Shown here in pieces: positions 33,368 to 45,330 of a DNA stretch of 64,000 nt. This DNA is from Agrypnia vestita. Lineage: Eukaryota > Arthropoda > Insecta > Trichoptera > Phryganeidae. Every line of letters starts with the position of its first letter. Positions within the stretch are counted from its first letter, which is position 1. The notes below the pieces were generated by a model that saw nothing but the letters and a program-made list of their open reading frames with translations, searched no databases and was not told the DNA's origin. A program made the translations under genes and the position numbers. Where the stretch lies: contig JADDOH010000304.1 of NCBI GenBank assembly GCA_016648135.1, forward strand, positions 1 through 64,000, in the 5' to 3' direction.

Positions 33368-33999
33368 ATTGAAATCATATACATATTTATACACATAGAC
33401 ATACACATGCCTTTAGAGTTAGAACTCACTAGACGTAATATTTGCCAAAATGAGTTATGAATACAAACATTTTTTCCATCTCATTTTAGTATCAGATGTT
33501 GAATATTTAAAATTTATTATCTCAAAACTACCTAATGTCACAGAGTGAGTTTTGCCTCTAAAGGGACGATATCGAGGGTAGAAGGCTAAAAGGGCATTAG
33601 CGATTATTTCGAACTTTACAGGAGAGCAAAATAATGTTTTGTTAATATGATTTTTCAATATTTATTTTATTATTAAACGAATTAAATATGTGTTTTGGTT
33701 TATGTTTACGTAATATCTGTTAATAATAAAAGAAACATTGACAAAATCAGGTTGATAGAACTTCCTTTTGCTCTCTTGTAAAGTTAGAAATAATCACTGA
33801 CGCCCTGTAAGCTTTCTACCTTCTATATGTTCACTTCTTCGTATATATTGTGTATCTAATATGTTTAATATATTTCTTTATTGCAATTTGTTTATTTATA
33901 TAGGGAATCGGGTACTGCACAAACAACCCAACAACACAAGAATGAATTAATTTCTAATATCTTATTAAAAATAAATTTATTCTAGTGTTATCGGGTTAG
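33368..33999. other. AT-rich DNA, nothing recognised
   Basis: No gene is supported. The open frame at 33455-33658 has no recognisable motif. The phrase TGTCACAGAGTGAGTTTTGC is unique here. Confidence 0.35.
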
Positions 34000-34086
34000 T
34001 ATATTGATAGTATATTATCAATATACTATGAATAATGTGTAGATAGTATAATAATTTACTATCAATATATTATTGATAGTATATGA
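34000..34086. repeat. Palindromic AT-rich cluster
   Basis: TATATTGATAGTATATTATC followed by AATATACTATGAAT, then TTTACTATCAATATATTATT and GATAGTATATGAT. These are multiple self-complementary ACTATCAATAT/ATATTGATAGT words that could extrude as a cruciform. Confidence 0.6.
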
Positions 34087-34230
34087 TTTTGATCCTCAAA
34101 GACATCTCTGCCTTAGAGCTTCGGAACTGGAGAGAGCTGGCACTAGACCGAGATGAGTAGAGGAAAATTATTGAGGAGGCCAAGACCCACCAAGGGTTGT
34201 AGTGCCAAGAATGATGATGATATGATTTTA
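34087..34230 (+). pseudogene. LINE C-terminal remnant (different family)
   Basis: The plus strand reads NWRELALDRDE, a stop where Trp is usual, then RKIIEEAKTHQGL and a stop, followed by GATGATGATAT. The W..LA.DR.EWR..IEEAKTH.GL ending is a standard lepidopteran LINE C-terminus. It is heavily 5'-truncated. Confidence 0.75.
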
Positions 34231-34244
34231 CTATCATTAATAAT

Positions 34245-34264
34245 TATAATATATATATATATAT
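34245..34264. repeat. TA microsatellite
   Basis: About 10 TA units between the LINE remnant and the next GC-rich block. Confidence 0.9.
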
Positions 34265-34299
34265 CTCTCGGCGTATCGTCACCTGTCTGTCTCTCGCAG

Positions 34300-34790
34300 A
34301 TTAAACGCGTGACGTACTTAATAAAAAAATGAATTCATCTAACAATATTGCTTCACATCGGAGATTAATGCGCCCAGATAGCGCAGCTTCCTCGTTGGGC
34401 TGAAAGGAATTCAATTTGCCATTAACGCCGAGTGCGACGGCCCTCCGCGCAATATAATCATCCATAGGACATTGTCGATTGCATTCCTTTGGACGGGGCA
34501 CGTCCTCCGAGACGGGCTTCATTAAGATTGGGCTCTATAAATTATTCTTATCGCATTCTTTGTAAGACAAAAGACAGCAGAGTCTCTCAACTTTCCTTCA
34601 CGAGACTTCAAAACTTCCTCTCTATCGGGGGGGGCCGCTGCGGGGGAGGGGGCCGCTGTGCGGAATACAAAGCCGGCCGATTGCTGCGAATGTATTTGAG
34701 TGAAGAGAGAAGAACTCCTGGAAGAGAAGAGAGACGATACAGGGAGATGCCTTTAGGTACTGAGTACAAAATAATGCATTCCATGAAAAA
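34300..34790. promoter_or_regulatory. Unique block, strong-looking candidate cis-regulatory element
   Basis: Non-repetitive, balanced composition (CATCGGAGATTAATGCGCCC, CCATTAACGCCGAGTGCGAC, TATAATCATCCATAGGACAT), then a G-rich patch (GGGGGGGGCCGCTGCGGGGG at 34626). ATTAATG and CCATTAA homeodomain words are present. No credible coding frame. Confidence 0.4.
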
Positions 34791-34842
34791 ATTATGATTA
34801 TATAATAGATAGTGTCGTAAAGCAACTTATCGACTATTACCT

Positions 34843-34906
34843 ATATATATATAATTATATATATATATATATAATATATATATATATATACTATATATAT
34901 ATATTA
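34843..34906. repeat. Interrupted TA microsatellite
   Basis: Long TA runs with ATTATA and ACTATA interruptions. Confidence 0.9.
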
Positions 34907-34990
34907 AATGTTCTTCTACTAATATTATAGGCATATATATAATTCATAACGCATTTTTATTTTATTTTTGATTTGTGCAAGTAAGGGGGC

Positions 34991-35362
34991 GTTTTTTTTA
35001 GAGGTACAGATATTACAAATGAAATAAAACACATAAAAATCGAGATAATGGCCATGGTATTAGCTTTATTGGAATGGTGATTTTAAGCCATAAGTGTTTT
35101 TCGAATTGGTACAAAAATTTTTAGCTACAGCCAATTTGACAGCTAACAGGTGATTTGTGTTTGGTTTGCCATTTCACATAAACAGACTTACGCCAGAACA
35201 AGACTCGCAAATTGTGCAAAATTATTTCGATAAGCATGTTATATTATTTACATAGTATAGTAATAGCATAAAATTATCTTTCCAATAAAACCCATACTAT
35301 GGCTTTTACCACGATTTTTACGTGTTTTATTTCATTTTAAATGTATCTACCTCTAAAAAAAC
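34991..35362. mobile_element. MITE with about 80-bp terminal inverted repeats
   Basis: The left arm GTTTTTTTTAGAGGTACAGA, AATGAAATAAAACACATAAA and AATCGAGATAATGGCC is mirrored by the right arm CGATTTTTACGTGTTTTATT and ATGTATCTACCTCTAAAAAA. Both inner edges reach TTTATTGG/CCAATAAA. The centre is AT-rich without a coding frame. Target duplication could not be fixed. Confidence 0.8.
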
Positions 35363-35598
35363 AAGTTACAGAAAAACATATGTAATAATATATTTTATTT
35401 AATCGCGAGTGTGCATGAATATAATGTAAAAAACATTAATAAAATGATACACTTACGAGATAGAAATCGTATTATAACTATAATAAAGATTTTTATCACA
35501 TAAATGTGTCGTTTCAAAAATATTAAAACTTAGTTACTTTCATCTATACTCCCAAGTTTAAAAAATCAAACATAATCTTATCTACATGAGTGATGGTT

Positions 35599-35781
35599 AA
35601 ACCGTTATTTAAACCGGTTATTCACGGCAGTTATTTTTGTGTCTGATTGTACAGATGATGTTAACTGTGATACAACTGTTATCTAGTACCGACGGTTGAC
35701 CCCAGTATTGCAAAAAATCTGTTATCATTCAACTGTACAATCAGTTAAAAATCTCAAATAACGGATAGTGTTTAAGCGGTT
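35599..35781. mobile_element. Hairpin MITE (same family as 15830-15990)
   Basis: Left AACCGTTATTTAAACCGG and CTGATTGTACAGATGATGTT pair with right TCATTCAACTGTACAATCAG and AACGGATAGTGTTTAAGCGGTT. The centre CGGTTGACC..GTATTGCAAAAAAT is shared with the 15.8-kb element. Two diverged copies in one window show it is a dispersed family. Confidence 0.75.
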
Positions 35782-35939
35782 AAAATAGCATCACTATTCT
35801 GCACGATGCAAGTTTCGTTTAGAACATCCTTTATTAAACATGTCAATACAATTTATGTAACCAAGAAGATATGCATCCATATGAAAGCTGCCTACCAGGC
35901 CTACCTGTTTCAAAGTAAGCTCTGTGAACGTTGTTTTCT
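35782..35939. other. Unique AT-rich spacer
   Basis: Nothing recognised between the hairpin element and the LINE. Confidence 0.35.
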
Positions 35940-36420
35940 ATGAATACCCTACCTAACTATTCTTCTTCTTTTGGTGTCATGTCAGGTCCCCCCAACGTTG
36001 ACTATCACCCGAGAGAAAGCGTCCCTGTCCTGGGCAGCACGAAACAGCTCTCCAACACTTCTTATGCCCGTCCAGTCGCGTATATTGCGGAGCCAGGAAA
36101 TTTGTCTCCTTCCAACACCTCTACGACCCTCTATCTTGCCCATAAGAATCAGGTGGAGCAATTCGTATTTTTCTCCTCTGAGCACATGACCCAAATACGA
36201 TACCTTTCGGATTTTGATATTTGTCAGCAACTCTCTATTCACTCTAGCTCTTTGAAGAACTCTTGTGTTGCTGACCATATCCGTCCAGGGTATCCGGAGC
36301 ATTCTCCGATGTATCCAAATTTCGAACGCCTCCAGCCGGTTCATGCTACTCACTTTGAGGGTCCACGATTCCACTCCGTACAGCAGGACTGACCATATAT
36401 AACATTTGACCAGTCGCTGT
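35940..36420 (-). mobile_element. RTE-like LINE, 5'-truncated C-terminal part
   Basis: The minus strand is open from about 36415, reading RLVKCYIWSVLLYGVESWTL, then EAFEIWIHRRMLRIPWTD, GKIEGRRGVGRRQISWLRNI and RDWTGIRSVGELF. It stops after VGGT near 35982. The 3' tail is CACCAAAAGAAGAAGAATAG. The VLLYGVESW and GRRQISWLRNIRDWTG landmarks follow the RT domain in RTE-type elements of Lepidoptera. The RT and endonuclease are absent. The frame is still open, so the insertion is fairly young. Confidence 0.85.
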
Positions 36421-36489
36421 TACTATTACTACTAACCTAACTATTACATATCGATATTATTATTTATCTGTATAATATTATCTAAGCGT

Positions 36490-36722
36490 ATGAAAACTGG
36501 CTAACTTATCATCCCGCCGTTACTTCGCAGAGTATGCAGAGAGGACAGAACACTCGTCTGTCCGGGCATACCACTCTTGCTCTTATTTTCTCATGCTTGC
36601 TTGTCGATTCTCGAAGCTTCTAAGAGATGTTCGCCAATTTCCGGTTTAACTAATAATGCCACGTTTTTCGCGACCGCCCTTTATTTCAGTGTCTTTCAAC
36701 ACTGTTTAGCATATAATGCAAT
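36490..36722 (-). mobile_element. LINE-I fragment, decayed, interrupted
   Basis: On the minus strand this corresponds to the end of the LINE-I frame and its tail: GTTCTGTCCTCTCTGCATAC, then GTAACGGCGGGATGATAAGT, with TGAAAGACACTG and GTCGCGAAAAACGTGGCATT further in. The next part of the same family continues at 37163-37225, implying a 440-bp insertion or rearrangement between. Confidence 0.65.
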
Positions 36723-37162
36723 ATATATTAAGGCATTTTATTGTACAATACAATACAGTAATAAAATGTAGTGATTATTTAAAAATTATTTACCCACGTG
36801 TATCAAAATAACATAATTAATGAAATCACAGCAACAAAATGTTGAAAGAGACAATATGCAACGATGGTGGAACTGAACTTCATAAAACTTGATATTAAAA
36901 AGTACTTCTTGGAGGAGAGGATATAAAGTAGGCGTAAGCTTAAATAGTGATTTTCAATCCAATCCAATCCCCAACGCACGTGCGCGCATTATCGCGTATC
37001 GTAATATCGTTACATGATATCGTAGTTTAAAAATATTATTATATCAAAAATTAAAAAGTAATGAATAATTTACCAGAAAAAACCGTTACTTAGAAATTCG
37101 GTAATGGAATGGAATTTAGCTATATTTACCGGTAAATCGGTTTATCTAAAACCGGCAATGCA
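36723..37162. other. AT-rich DNA splitting a LINE-I fragment
   Basis: No gene and no recognised terminal repeats, but it separates two colinear LINE-I pieces, so it may be an inserted element. Confidence 0.3.
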
Positions 37163-37225
37163 TCCCCTACTCTCATCACTCGTGTGTGCTACACGGCTAC
37201 GCGATCTCAGCGGCTCTTTCTAAAT
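37163..37225 (-). mobile_element. LINE-I fragment continuation
   Basis: CCTACTCTCATCACTCGTGT, then CACGGCTACGCGATCTCAGC, parallels CCTCTCCTCATTCGTGTGTT, then CATGAGCAAAGCATCTCAG, in the copy at 48025. Confidence 0.5.
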
Positions 37226-38040
37226 TCAACAGACAATGCTACAGACAAATCTAGATTCTCTACTAATTGTTTCTTTACTTTGTGCATGAAGCTGAAGTAA
37301 ATAGAAATGAGGAATGCGAATTTTTTTATAAAAGTTTAAGATTTATGAATTTTGCTTTCATTTAACAAACTTATAAGCTTCAGGGAAATCGGTCATCGTT
37401 AATGTCACAATGCTGGTATACTTTTAAAAATAATCAAATATCAACATTACCATAATGCTTCAATGATAACATTTCTACTTTTAATATATAACAAAACTGT
37501 GACTTCAAAAGAGTGCGAGATTAATTTATTTTTATCTATTTTAGGAAGTCATAGTCCCACTTAATATTTCTTCAATTCTGATAAAAATCAATAAATATTA
37601 CCTATACATGAGATCGAATGTAGTTAGTAAAATCATGTCCATCTATACATGCTCAACATATATATCTAAATTTAAATTATTGACTACACCATTCCTATTT
37701 ACACATCATCGCAAATGGGGCAATATAATATAATAAATCACGTGTCAACCTTTTTCGGACAAATTTATTTAATAAAACAAAAGCGGATATACGAAACGAG
37801 TAGGTACTAGTATTTTTTAATGCAATTGAATTGGCTGACAATAATATAAATTTTTAAGAGATATTATAAGTTTCGTTTGTATGCCTATGAAATTGTAGTT
37901 TAAATGTGTACATCAAGAACTACACAACTCTCGTATGATTTTAATAACGACACGAGATTTGATTAAGCGCACACGAGAGCAGGTACGTACGCCTGTCGGT
38001 GCTATGTTTTAAAAAACAACGAGACTTTTATCTTTAAAAC
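37226..38040. other. AT-rich DNA, nothing recognised
   Basis: No gene or repeat family identified. Confidence 0.4.
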
Positions 38041-38560
38041 TTGAGGCCTCTTATTTACATCGAAACATTTTCTCAAAATTGCGTGTCTTGTACCGATTGC
38101 ATAATGATACACAGTGGCGCATTCCTTTCCGCAAATCGCGATCGGGGATCAATGAAAAAGGAGCATCGGCAAAAATCACGCGCCCCACACACGCGGACGC
38201 GCACCCACACCCGCGCAGGGACGGAAGCGTCGCGCGCGCAAGTGAAACGCCTGTACTAGCGTGTACGCGTGTGTCCGCTGCGTGTGTGTGCACCGCGGCG
38301 GAGGAACCTCCGAGCCGAGGAGGCGGAGTGAAACTTAACATTTTGACCAATGATTTCACTGGTGGAGCGAACTAATTATACTGATTTATGCGCCCATTGT
38401 TCATTGTTACGGCGCTCTTCTCGCCGGCCACTCCGGCCAGCGGCGGCCGATGCCGCGGCTGCGCACACACGCACGCCGCTTACACTACATGCATTACTTA
38501 CACGTGTACCGGGAACTGTGACGTCGCAACCCGAGACGGATCAGACTTCTCTATGATGCC
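38041..38560. promoter_or_regulatory. CpG- and CA-rich block, candidate regulatory element or distal promoter
   Basis: CACACACGCGGACGCGCACC, GCGTGTACGCGTGTGTCCGC and CGGCGGCCGATGCCGCGGCT give very high CpG density. TGACGTCGCAAC near 38519 is CRE-like. Overlapping frames on both strands are composition artefacts. It is one of the few blocks dense enough in CpG to be an alternative promoter. Confidence 0.4.
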
Positions 38561-40250
38561 ATTTGTAGGTAGCTAGCACCCGATTCACACACTTAAAAAC
38601 ATCGAAAGTAAAGTGTACTTTTTATCAATAAATAAGAAAAGACTTTAGAAGAAAAGAAGAATAATCAACATATTTCGGGGCTAACGGTTTTTTATTAAAA
38701 ATTATAGTATAGACATTAACAAAAACAAAAAATACGCGGGAGTTGAATAATTAATTAAGTACTAATGTAAAAACCAATTTAAAAGATTAACAATTTTCAA
38801 TAAGGATTTACTTATTTATAATATTTAATTTGCTATTAAAACTTTTCTAAATTCTTTATAATTTCTTATTTATCTAGCTTAACCCTGTACCTAATCCTAT
38901 GTTATTTGTATGTAAAATTTCTAAACCCTTATTTAATAAGTATACGAGGAATGGTTTGTTTCCATAAAAGATGAGTAGATATATTACATTTTTATTTTAT
39001 TTTTTCTTTTATTAATGGCTCACAATGATGATGATGATAAAAAACATAATATAATATGAAATATATGACTGAAAATATAGTGGGTTTAGTTGTTTTTTTT
39101 TATCAATTAACAAAAAACGTAAAGTAAAGCGTAGAACAGAGAAACATATAAAATAACTATAAATTTTAGCACAAAAAAATAAGAGGTTAATCAACTTATT
39201 TTACAAGTCTGATATCAATCAATTCATAAAAGCTATAATTAAATATGTCGATGATAAAATTATCATTCTTTTCTATTTTATTGTACCTATAATTCTAATA
39301 TTCTAGAAGATACATAAAATGGGTTGATCGCCGACTAGGAAGTGGTATTTTTTCTACACAAAATGCTGAGATAATATTATTACGAATTATATTATATTAC
39401 TGTAGGTAGATAAATTAAGTCAGCAATTTGTCTCCTAACTTCCAATTAGTCAAAATTTAAATATTCTAAGCATTCTTCATAACTTGCATATTTGGTACTG
39501 CTTAGATTGCACTTACATAAATGTAAGCATAAGAAGAAATATATTATAATGATACAGTATTATTACTATTATAATAATAAATATCACAATACTAAAGATG
39601 GTAAGTACCTATAGTATTATTTCTTCCTAGATGTCGCATTGTTAACACTCGGACATTTTTAAACTAGGTTCGTCAGATTCACACAAATAAAGTAATCCAC
39701 ATAATATTCTTAATGACATTAAATATCATCATACTTTAACGGCATAATTCAATATAAAATTTAGTTCATATTTTTAATACGGAAATAACACATTTTTAAA
39801 ATGATATGCTACATGTCTCAAGACACTTGTGACATATCATCTCTGTATTCCCAACCTATTTATTACATACGTCGGGAATCCAACCTATTTATTACGTCGT
39901 ATTATTAAACATCGTCTAAATTTTATTTCGGCTCGTGATAGTGTTCTTTTGTTTTGTAAAAATAAAAATGATTTTTTTTACTTTATTCATTGCATATTAT
40001 TCTGTTAAATATTGAAAACATAAAACAGGTAGATTAGAAAAAAACATGGTCATCTCAAAATTCTCATCACATGCGTTTAGTACAAAATAACTAAAAAATA
40101 AAAAGCATAAAATAAAAACTAAAGTAATACACAGAACAAAACCCTAAGTAAAGCATAGAACAGAAAAACAAACTAAAAAACTACAAAATTTATCACCTGT
40201 AAAAGAGATTAATCAACTGATTTCATAAGACTGATTACAGTCCTCATGTA
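38561..40250. other. AT-rich DNA with a short local duplication
   Basis: CCAACCTATTTATTACATAC and CCAACCTATTTATTACGTCG lie 41 bases apart (39851 and 39881). No gene, SINE or terminal repeat recognised. Confidence 0.4.
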
Positions 40251-41180
40251 TTGCTTGCCCAACATAAATTGGCGTGCGGCGAATTTGGAACTAAAACCCG
40301 CCCCGCCCGCACCCGGCGGTAACCTCTCGCCCTGTCATTCAGTTCAATTTTGTAATTGCTCGGGAACTGTGACATCTTGATTACCAATATACACTGAATT
40401 ATTATGTTCAAAACATCCTAAATAGTCAGGGATGGTGCAAGAACAATTGCCAATGAAGTATTAAAGTTTTGCGAAGCTAAAAAAGAAAATAATGGACCGA
40501 TATTACCGTCTGACAGTTTGACAGATAGAACGGCCGCCATTTAGTGCTGCCCAACCAAATTTCCGTTAAAGGCTACGACACCGGTCACCGGACATTCTGT
40601 ACATTATGTATTGTGTAATAAATTTACATCCTGGCAACTTCTTTTACGCGACAGGGACGCCCTACCTCGCACACCAATTTACAGTGGTCGCATTCTACTC
40701 ATATAAGCTATCATAAAGCGCGTCTATTATAACATTGTCATTCTTTTCCATCCACTGTGGCATACAAATCAATTTCGTATTTTAATATTAATTTTAAAAT
40801 ATCGAAACAAGCGAGATTAAAAAAGCTGCGGCAGTTCCTCGATTTAAACGCTGAAGATCACATTCGAAAAAATCGAATGCAAATAAAATGGAGGGCATAT
40901 TGCACATGGCATTCTTGGGACGACACAATGTGCACGAGCGGCCGGGACCGTCAAGGGCCGGGCATTCAGCTGTCAGTACCGCGCGGAGGCACCGCCGCCC
41001 TGCGCCCTATACGGCGGGCCCGGGCCAACCCGCGCCGGGCGCCGCCCCTGACCGCCAATCTAGATAGCCGCCATCTATACGTGTCTACACACCGGATGGT
41101 ATGGGCTTTTACGAGATATCAAACATTCATTATTATTGACTCGGCTATACGTTGCATTCAACATAAGTGAAGCACGGTAG
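40251..41180. promoter_or_regulatory. Mixed to GC-rich unique region, candidate cis-regulatory elements
   Basis: Two sub-blocks: 40260-40720 (balanced, CGACACCGGTCACCGGACAT) and 40900-41090 (GC-rich). A plus frame of 137 codons at 40757-41170 spans the second. It has no recognisable domain and its Arg/Pro bias follows base composition, so I do not call it a gene. Confidence 0.35.
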
Positions 41181-41735
41181 AACGCCGATTATCCGTAGGA
41201 CACTCGAAAAATACACAAAGTTCGACGTGCAAAAAGTTTAACATAAAAACATGGATAGATTTATCCTGATATCATCTTGTGGTATTTATGAAAAACATGT
41301 GAGTAGGTAAGTATAATTTTTTGATAATGATATATGGTAGATGTGGACAAATATCCCGGCGGCAAATATGTTCCATATTGGGAGCATCGTAATAAAATGT
41401 CTTCTTACTAAAAAATGTAATGTTTACATTAAATTATACAATTTAAATATTAATAATAACCGAGAAATAAGTTGAAGAAAGAAAAATAATTAAAAGTAGG
41501 TAAATACGAAATAAAAGGAAATAATCTTTATACGTCAAGCAACCAAATACAGCACTCGATAAATAAATAACATTCAACAACAAAAAAATATTAATTGCTT
41601 TTTTTTAAATTTCATTTAACCTTATTCCTTATGTAAGTAGAAAGTGCATTAAAATAATTCACACGCGCAGAATTGAAGCATGAATGAACGAAGAATGTAA
41701 AAAAAATTATTCACCATCCACGAAACATAAAAAGC
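41181..41735. other. AT-rich DNA, nothing recognised
   Basis: No gene or repeat family identified. Confidence 0.4.
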
Positions 41736-42065
41736 TTGTATTTTACGCGTCCAAAAATTTGTGGCGACGAAAGCCGGAAAGTTGGAATACATCCTAAGGA
41801 CCAATTCCCGGTAATCGCGATGGGCCTCTTGCAGCCTTTGGGTCTCCAGGCCTGCAGCCGCGGTCTGTCATCCGGGAGGCGGTCCTGGATGGACCGCGTG
41901 ATTTGTACCGGCGTCATGGCGGAGGTAGGAGATAAATAACTCCGGAGCATTATGGATGCTAAATAATTCCGAGCCTCTTCCTCGCAGGTGGCTGATGCAA
42001 AGGGTTGTGGGTTCATTTTTGTCCGTCGCTACTAAAGGACATGTGAATAATGTAATGAACAAATA
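41736..42065. promoter_or_regulatory. Unique block, candidate cis-regulatory element
   Basis: Balanced composition, sharply bounded: GGCGGAGGTAGGAGATAAAT, ACTCCGGAGCATTATGGATG, CTAAATAATTCCGAGCCTCT. Open frames on both strands, none convincing. Confidence 0.35.
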
Positions 42066-43039
42066 TGTGGAGGAATTTATATCGTGGCATATGTTCGCGC
42101 ATATTATGGTAATCTAAGAGAAACTGTTCGGAAGGAGATCACCAAAATACGATAATCAAAATAGGATACCTATCAACCCATCGCAAGAAAGCGACAGTTT
42201 TTTGAGGCATATTGTACAAAATTTATAATAAATGAAGAAGGTAATAAATAATTTAAAATATAATTTTTATTTAAATTTTGTACTACGCACAAAATATTAC
42301 AGTTATCTATTACTATTATAATTTTGAGATTTCCTATCAATTATAGTTAGTAACTCTAAATAAAAAATTATTAACTGCATTTGTTGATGTTCCTCTTAAA
42401 ACTTAGGCAATAATGAATAAGTCAAATACTATATTTGTAGTACAATGTTTAAATAAAAATTGTATTTTAAATTAAAATGTTGCATCACAAGGTGACTGCC
42501 AAATCAGTCAATGATATTAGGTAACATCTATTTATGATGTATGTATATTTTTAATTATTACGCATTTTTTGACGTTTTTTTTATATATTTAAAAAAAATT
42601 AAGGGTATTTAAATAAAAATTATACAAATGACATTTCATGCGGGAACATGGAAATGTTCCGGGTTCGTATCCTGGTGGTAACAAAATATTTTTTCTATAT
42701 CTTTTTAATTGATTAATATATTCTTTCTGTTCTTTCTTCTTTTGTATTCTTTCGTATATATCTTTCGTATAATTCTTTTGTATATATCATATTATGCGTA
42801 TTGATTTATAATAGGTACCTACGTTAAAAATATTTCATAGATAGAAATATACACGCGTACACGTCATAGTCAGTGTTGTGAACGAACAGACTTTTGGCAC
42901 GGCTAATAAAGCAATTTCTATTCAGAAATACGTCTGGCAGAGATACAAACGTCCGAGTTGACAAATACATATTTCAAAATATTACAGGCAAATAACAACT
43001 TTTTCTAAAATAAACCATGCACAAAAGGAAAATCAATCA
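42066..43039. other. AT-rich DNA with a type-C SINE head
   Basis: A tRNA-like B-box GTTCCGGGTTCGTATCCTGG at about 42655, followed by TGGTAACAAAATATTTTTT, parallels the sequence after the tRNA-like unit at 60088. The rest is unassigned. Confidence 0.45.
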
Positions 43040-43500
43040 AGAATAATTGTTAGATTTATCGCTCTTCTCGGACTTGGGACCACGACTGGTTTGCGGCATT
43101 AAGTACAATAACACCACGCGCTCGTACCGCTCGAATGTATAGCCAAACATATCAAACTCCATCTCGTGGACCCTGGGTTCGACCTCTGAAGAATCGCCAA
43201 GGCATTAACATAAAATGGCAGATGTATACATAAAGCACCAGGCCGTATTATTTAGCCGGGGAAATAGCGGTGACCTGACCATTCAGATATGTATGGGGAA
43301 TATGATAATTTCACCTTACAAGCCCGGCGGACGTCTCGTAACTTCTTGAACATTATGGCAGTAATGCGTATTTAACGTCGGTTGATGGAAAACCTCCTGT
43401 AATAATTCCACACTTTATTACGTGACAATACTGCACTCAAATATTCGACGGGGATTAAAAATCTACGCTTTAATAAATGCCTATTGTGAAAGAAATTTAA
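43040..43500. promoter_or_regulatory. Unique block, candidate cis-regulatory element
   Basis: Balanced, non-repetitive: CCGTATTATTTAGCCGGGGA, GTGACCTGACCATTCAGATA and ACACTTTATTACGTGACAAT (a TTTATTAC posterior-Hox-like word). It includes one GGGTTCGACCTC that resembles a B-box, but no A-box is present. Confidence 0.4.
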
Positions 43501-44330
43501 TTGAAATGTCGTCGAGCAGTCTATTAATATTTCGACAATAGAAAAATAACAAAGGAATGAATTAAATTAATAAACTATAAAAAGTTTATATTTCTACAAC
43601 ACTTCTTTTCATATTTTCCGAATAAGTTTTTAAGAAATAACAGGCAGGTTTATATGCCGCGTAGAGATGAATATGCCGTTGTTAACGAAAAAATCACCAC
43701 ACTTTAAAAAAAAAAAAAATTGTTGTTCGTATTAATATAATACATGTTTATCAACATAAAATGTTATATCCCATACCTAATAAAAAATGCTAAATGTGGA
43801 AAACGAGTGCAAAAAATTATTAAATGCTTAAAAAAAGTGAACGTGAAATGAATAATAAATTTGCGGTGATTTCAATAATTTTGTAAAGGTAAAATTTGTA
43901 GAAATGTTGATTTTAGTGTTAAGGAGCACTTAAGATGTTTAAATAGCCGCAACTATTCTGAATTAACTAATCAACTTTTGGAAACAAAATATTCTTTTGA
44001 TAGTAATAAGGGTTTACAAATTTTACATAAAATAACATAGAATTACAATAAGATAAAAGATAAATTTGAAAAATTATTAAAGGCTGATTGAATATTACTA
44101 TAAGTAACGAAATCCATTTACAAATAGTTACATTATTTTATTTTCACATTAGTTCTGAATTAATTATTCAATTCCCATATATTTATTTTTGTTTTTGTTA
44201 ATATCTATACGTCGAATAATAATTTTTTATCTTGCATCCGAACAATTGGCTCCGTAACATGTTAATAATTCAATAAAAAGTGGTTTATACAATGTGGTTT
44301 CTTGTTATTAACATGAAATATGATTATCTT
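43501..44330. other. AT-rich DNA, nothing recognised
   Basis: No gene or repeat family identified. Contains a 13-base A-run near 43707. Confidence 0.4.
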
Positions 44331-45330
44331 CACATTTCATTTAGTTAATAGTGACTTCATCAACGACGACGATTTCTTGATATCCGAGACCTGCAATGAA
44401 TGCATCACGCCACGTCTTGCAGAGGTGTAAATAATGTCCATTGTGTCCCTAATATATGACATCGAGCGATTATTGCGAATGTTCGATCTTTCATCATCTT
44501 GAGCCGACTCCGTGGGATTTCCCTTGACGCGAAGCATCACGTTTCCAATTAAAGGCAAAGGTTAAACGTCAACAAAATCATGTGTCAACAGCAGCGAGCT
44601 CCTCGAGTCGTGCCACCGCTGACTTGTTCTCCCAGATCTGACTCCGCCGTGCACCTTGCGTGCGTCACAGATCGCGGAGTGCCAGTAACCAAAAGTGCGC
44701 AGAATTACATATCTCAAGCTGAAATTTAATTACGCGCGGAATCGTTTGGCTAATTAACTTTTCCGATGGCCGACATGAGCGGTACACGCCTCCCGGCCGG
44801 AGAGCCGTGTTGGGAGAACGATAATCTCGATACAAAGGCACGAGAGCGAGTCGAGTCGAAGAAATTAATGTTATCGATGATATATACCTACACTTAATAC
44901 CGATGCTGAAGCGAAATGACAAACACGAAATTCGAGACCGTATATGAAAAGACACAAACCAACTCAAAGGTCTTTAATAAATGACAAATTTGTGGACACA
45001 AACTATTCCTTGGTGCCCGCCTACTTCGAGGCATCACGAGACCGATATCAAGATGATGACCCATAAGCAAAGCTTTAAAAGCGTAGGTACTGTTAGTATT
45101 ATGACACTTAGTAAATACGGCATTCTTGTATTAAACAATCTAACGCATCGAGGGGAAATGATTTTTGTAAGGTGGCTCTACTTTGTCTCTATTTTATTTG
45201 AGCATTTGCGCTCCATAATGGATTTAATAACAGCGGGTAAAGGGATGGTAGCCGGTGTAATTTCAACGAAGTTTACGAACGTACTTCTAGTGCAAATAAA
45301 TAAACTGGTGCGTTTGCAATTAGGCACGGG
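44331..45330. promoter_or_regulatory. Extended unique region, candidate cis-regulatory elements
   Basis: A kilobase of balanced, repeat-free sequence in two parts, 44340-44930 (ATCACGTTTCCAATTAAAGG, GGCTAATTAACTTTTCCGAT) and 45000-45320. TAATTA and CAATTAAA homeodomain words are present. The plus frame at 44981-45334 (117 codons) shows no domain and is not called. Confidence 0.4.

Noticed and set aside
35931..36392. 153-codon plus frame
   Set aside because: Antisense of the RTE-like LINE frame on the minus strand.
40757..41170. 137-codon plus frame
   Set aside because: Crosses an AT-rich/GC-rich boundary, has no domain, and its residue use follows base composition.
44981..45020. Minus ATG reading MPRSRRAPRNS at 45016-45018 as the missing MPRRKQ-type first exon
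   Set aside because: Only loosely similar, no good GT donor in phase 1 within the open stretch, and the sequence runs on without exon-like structure.
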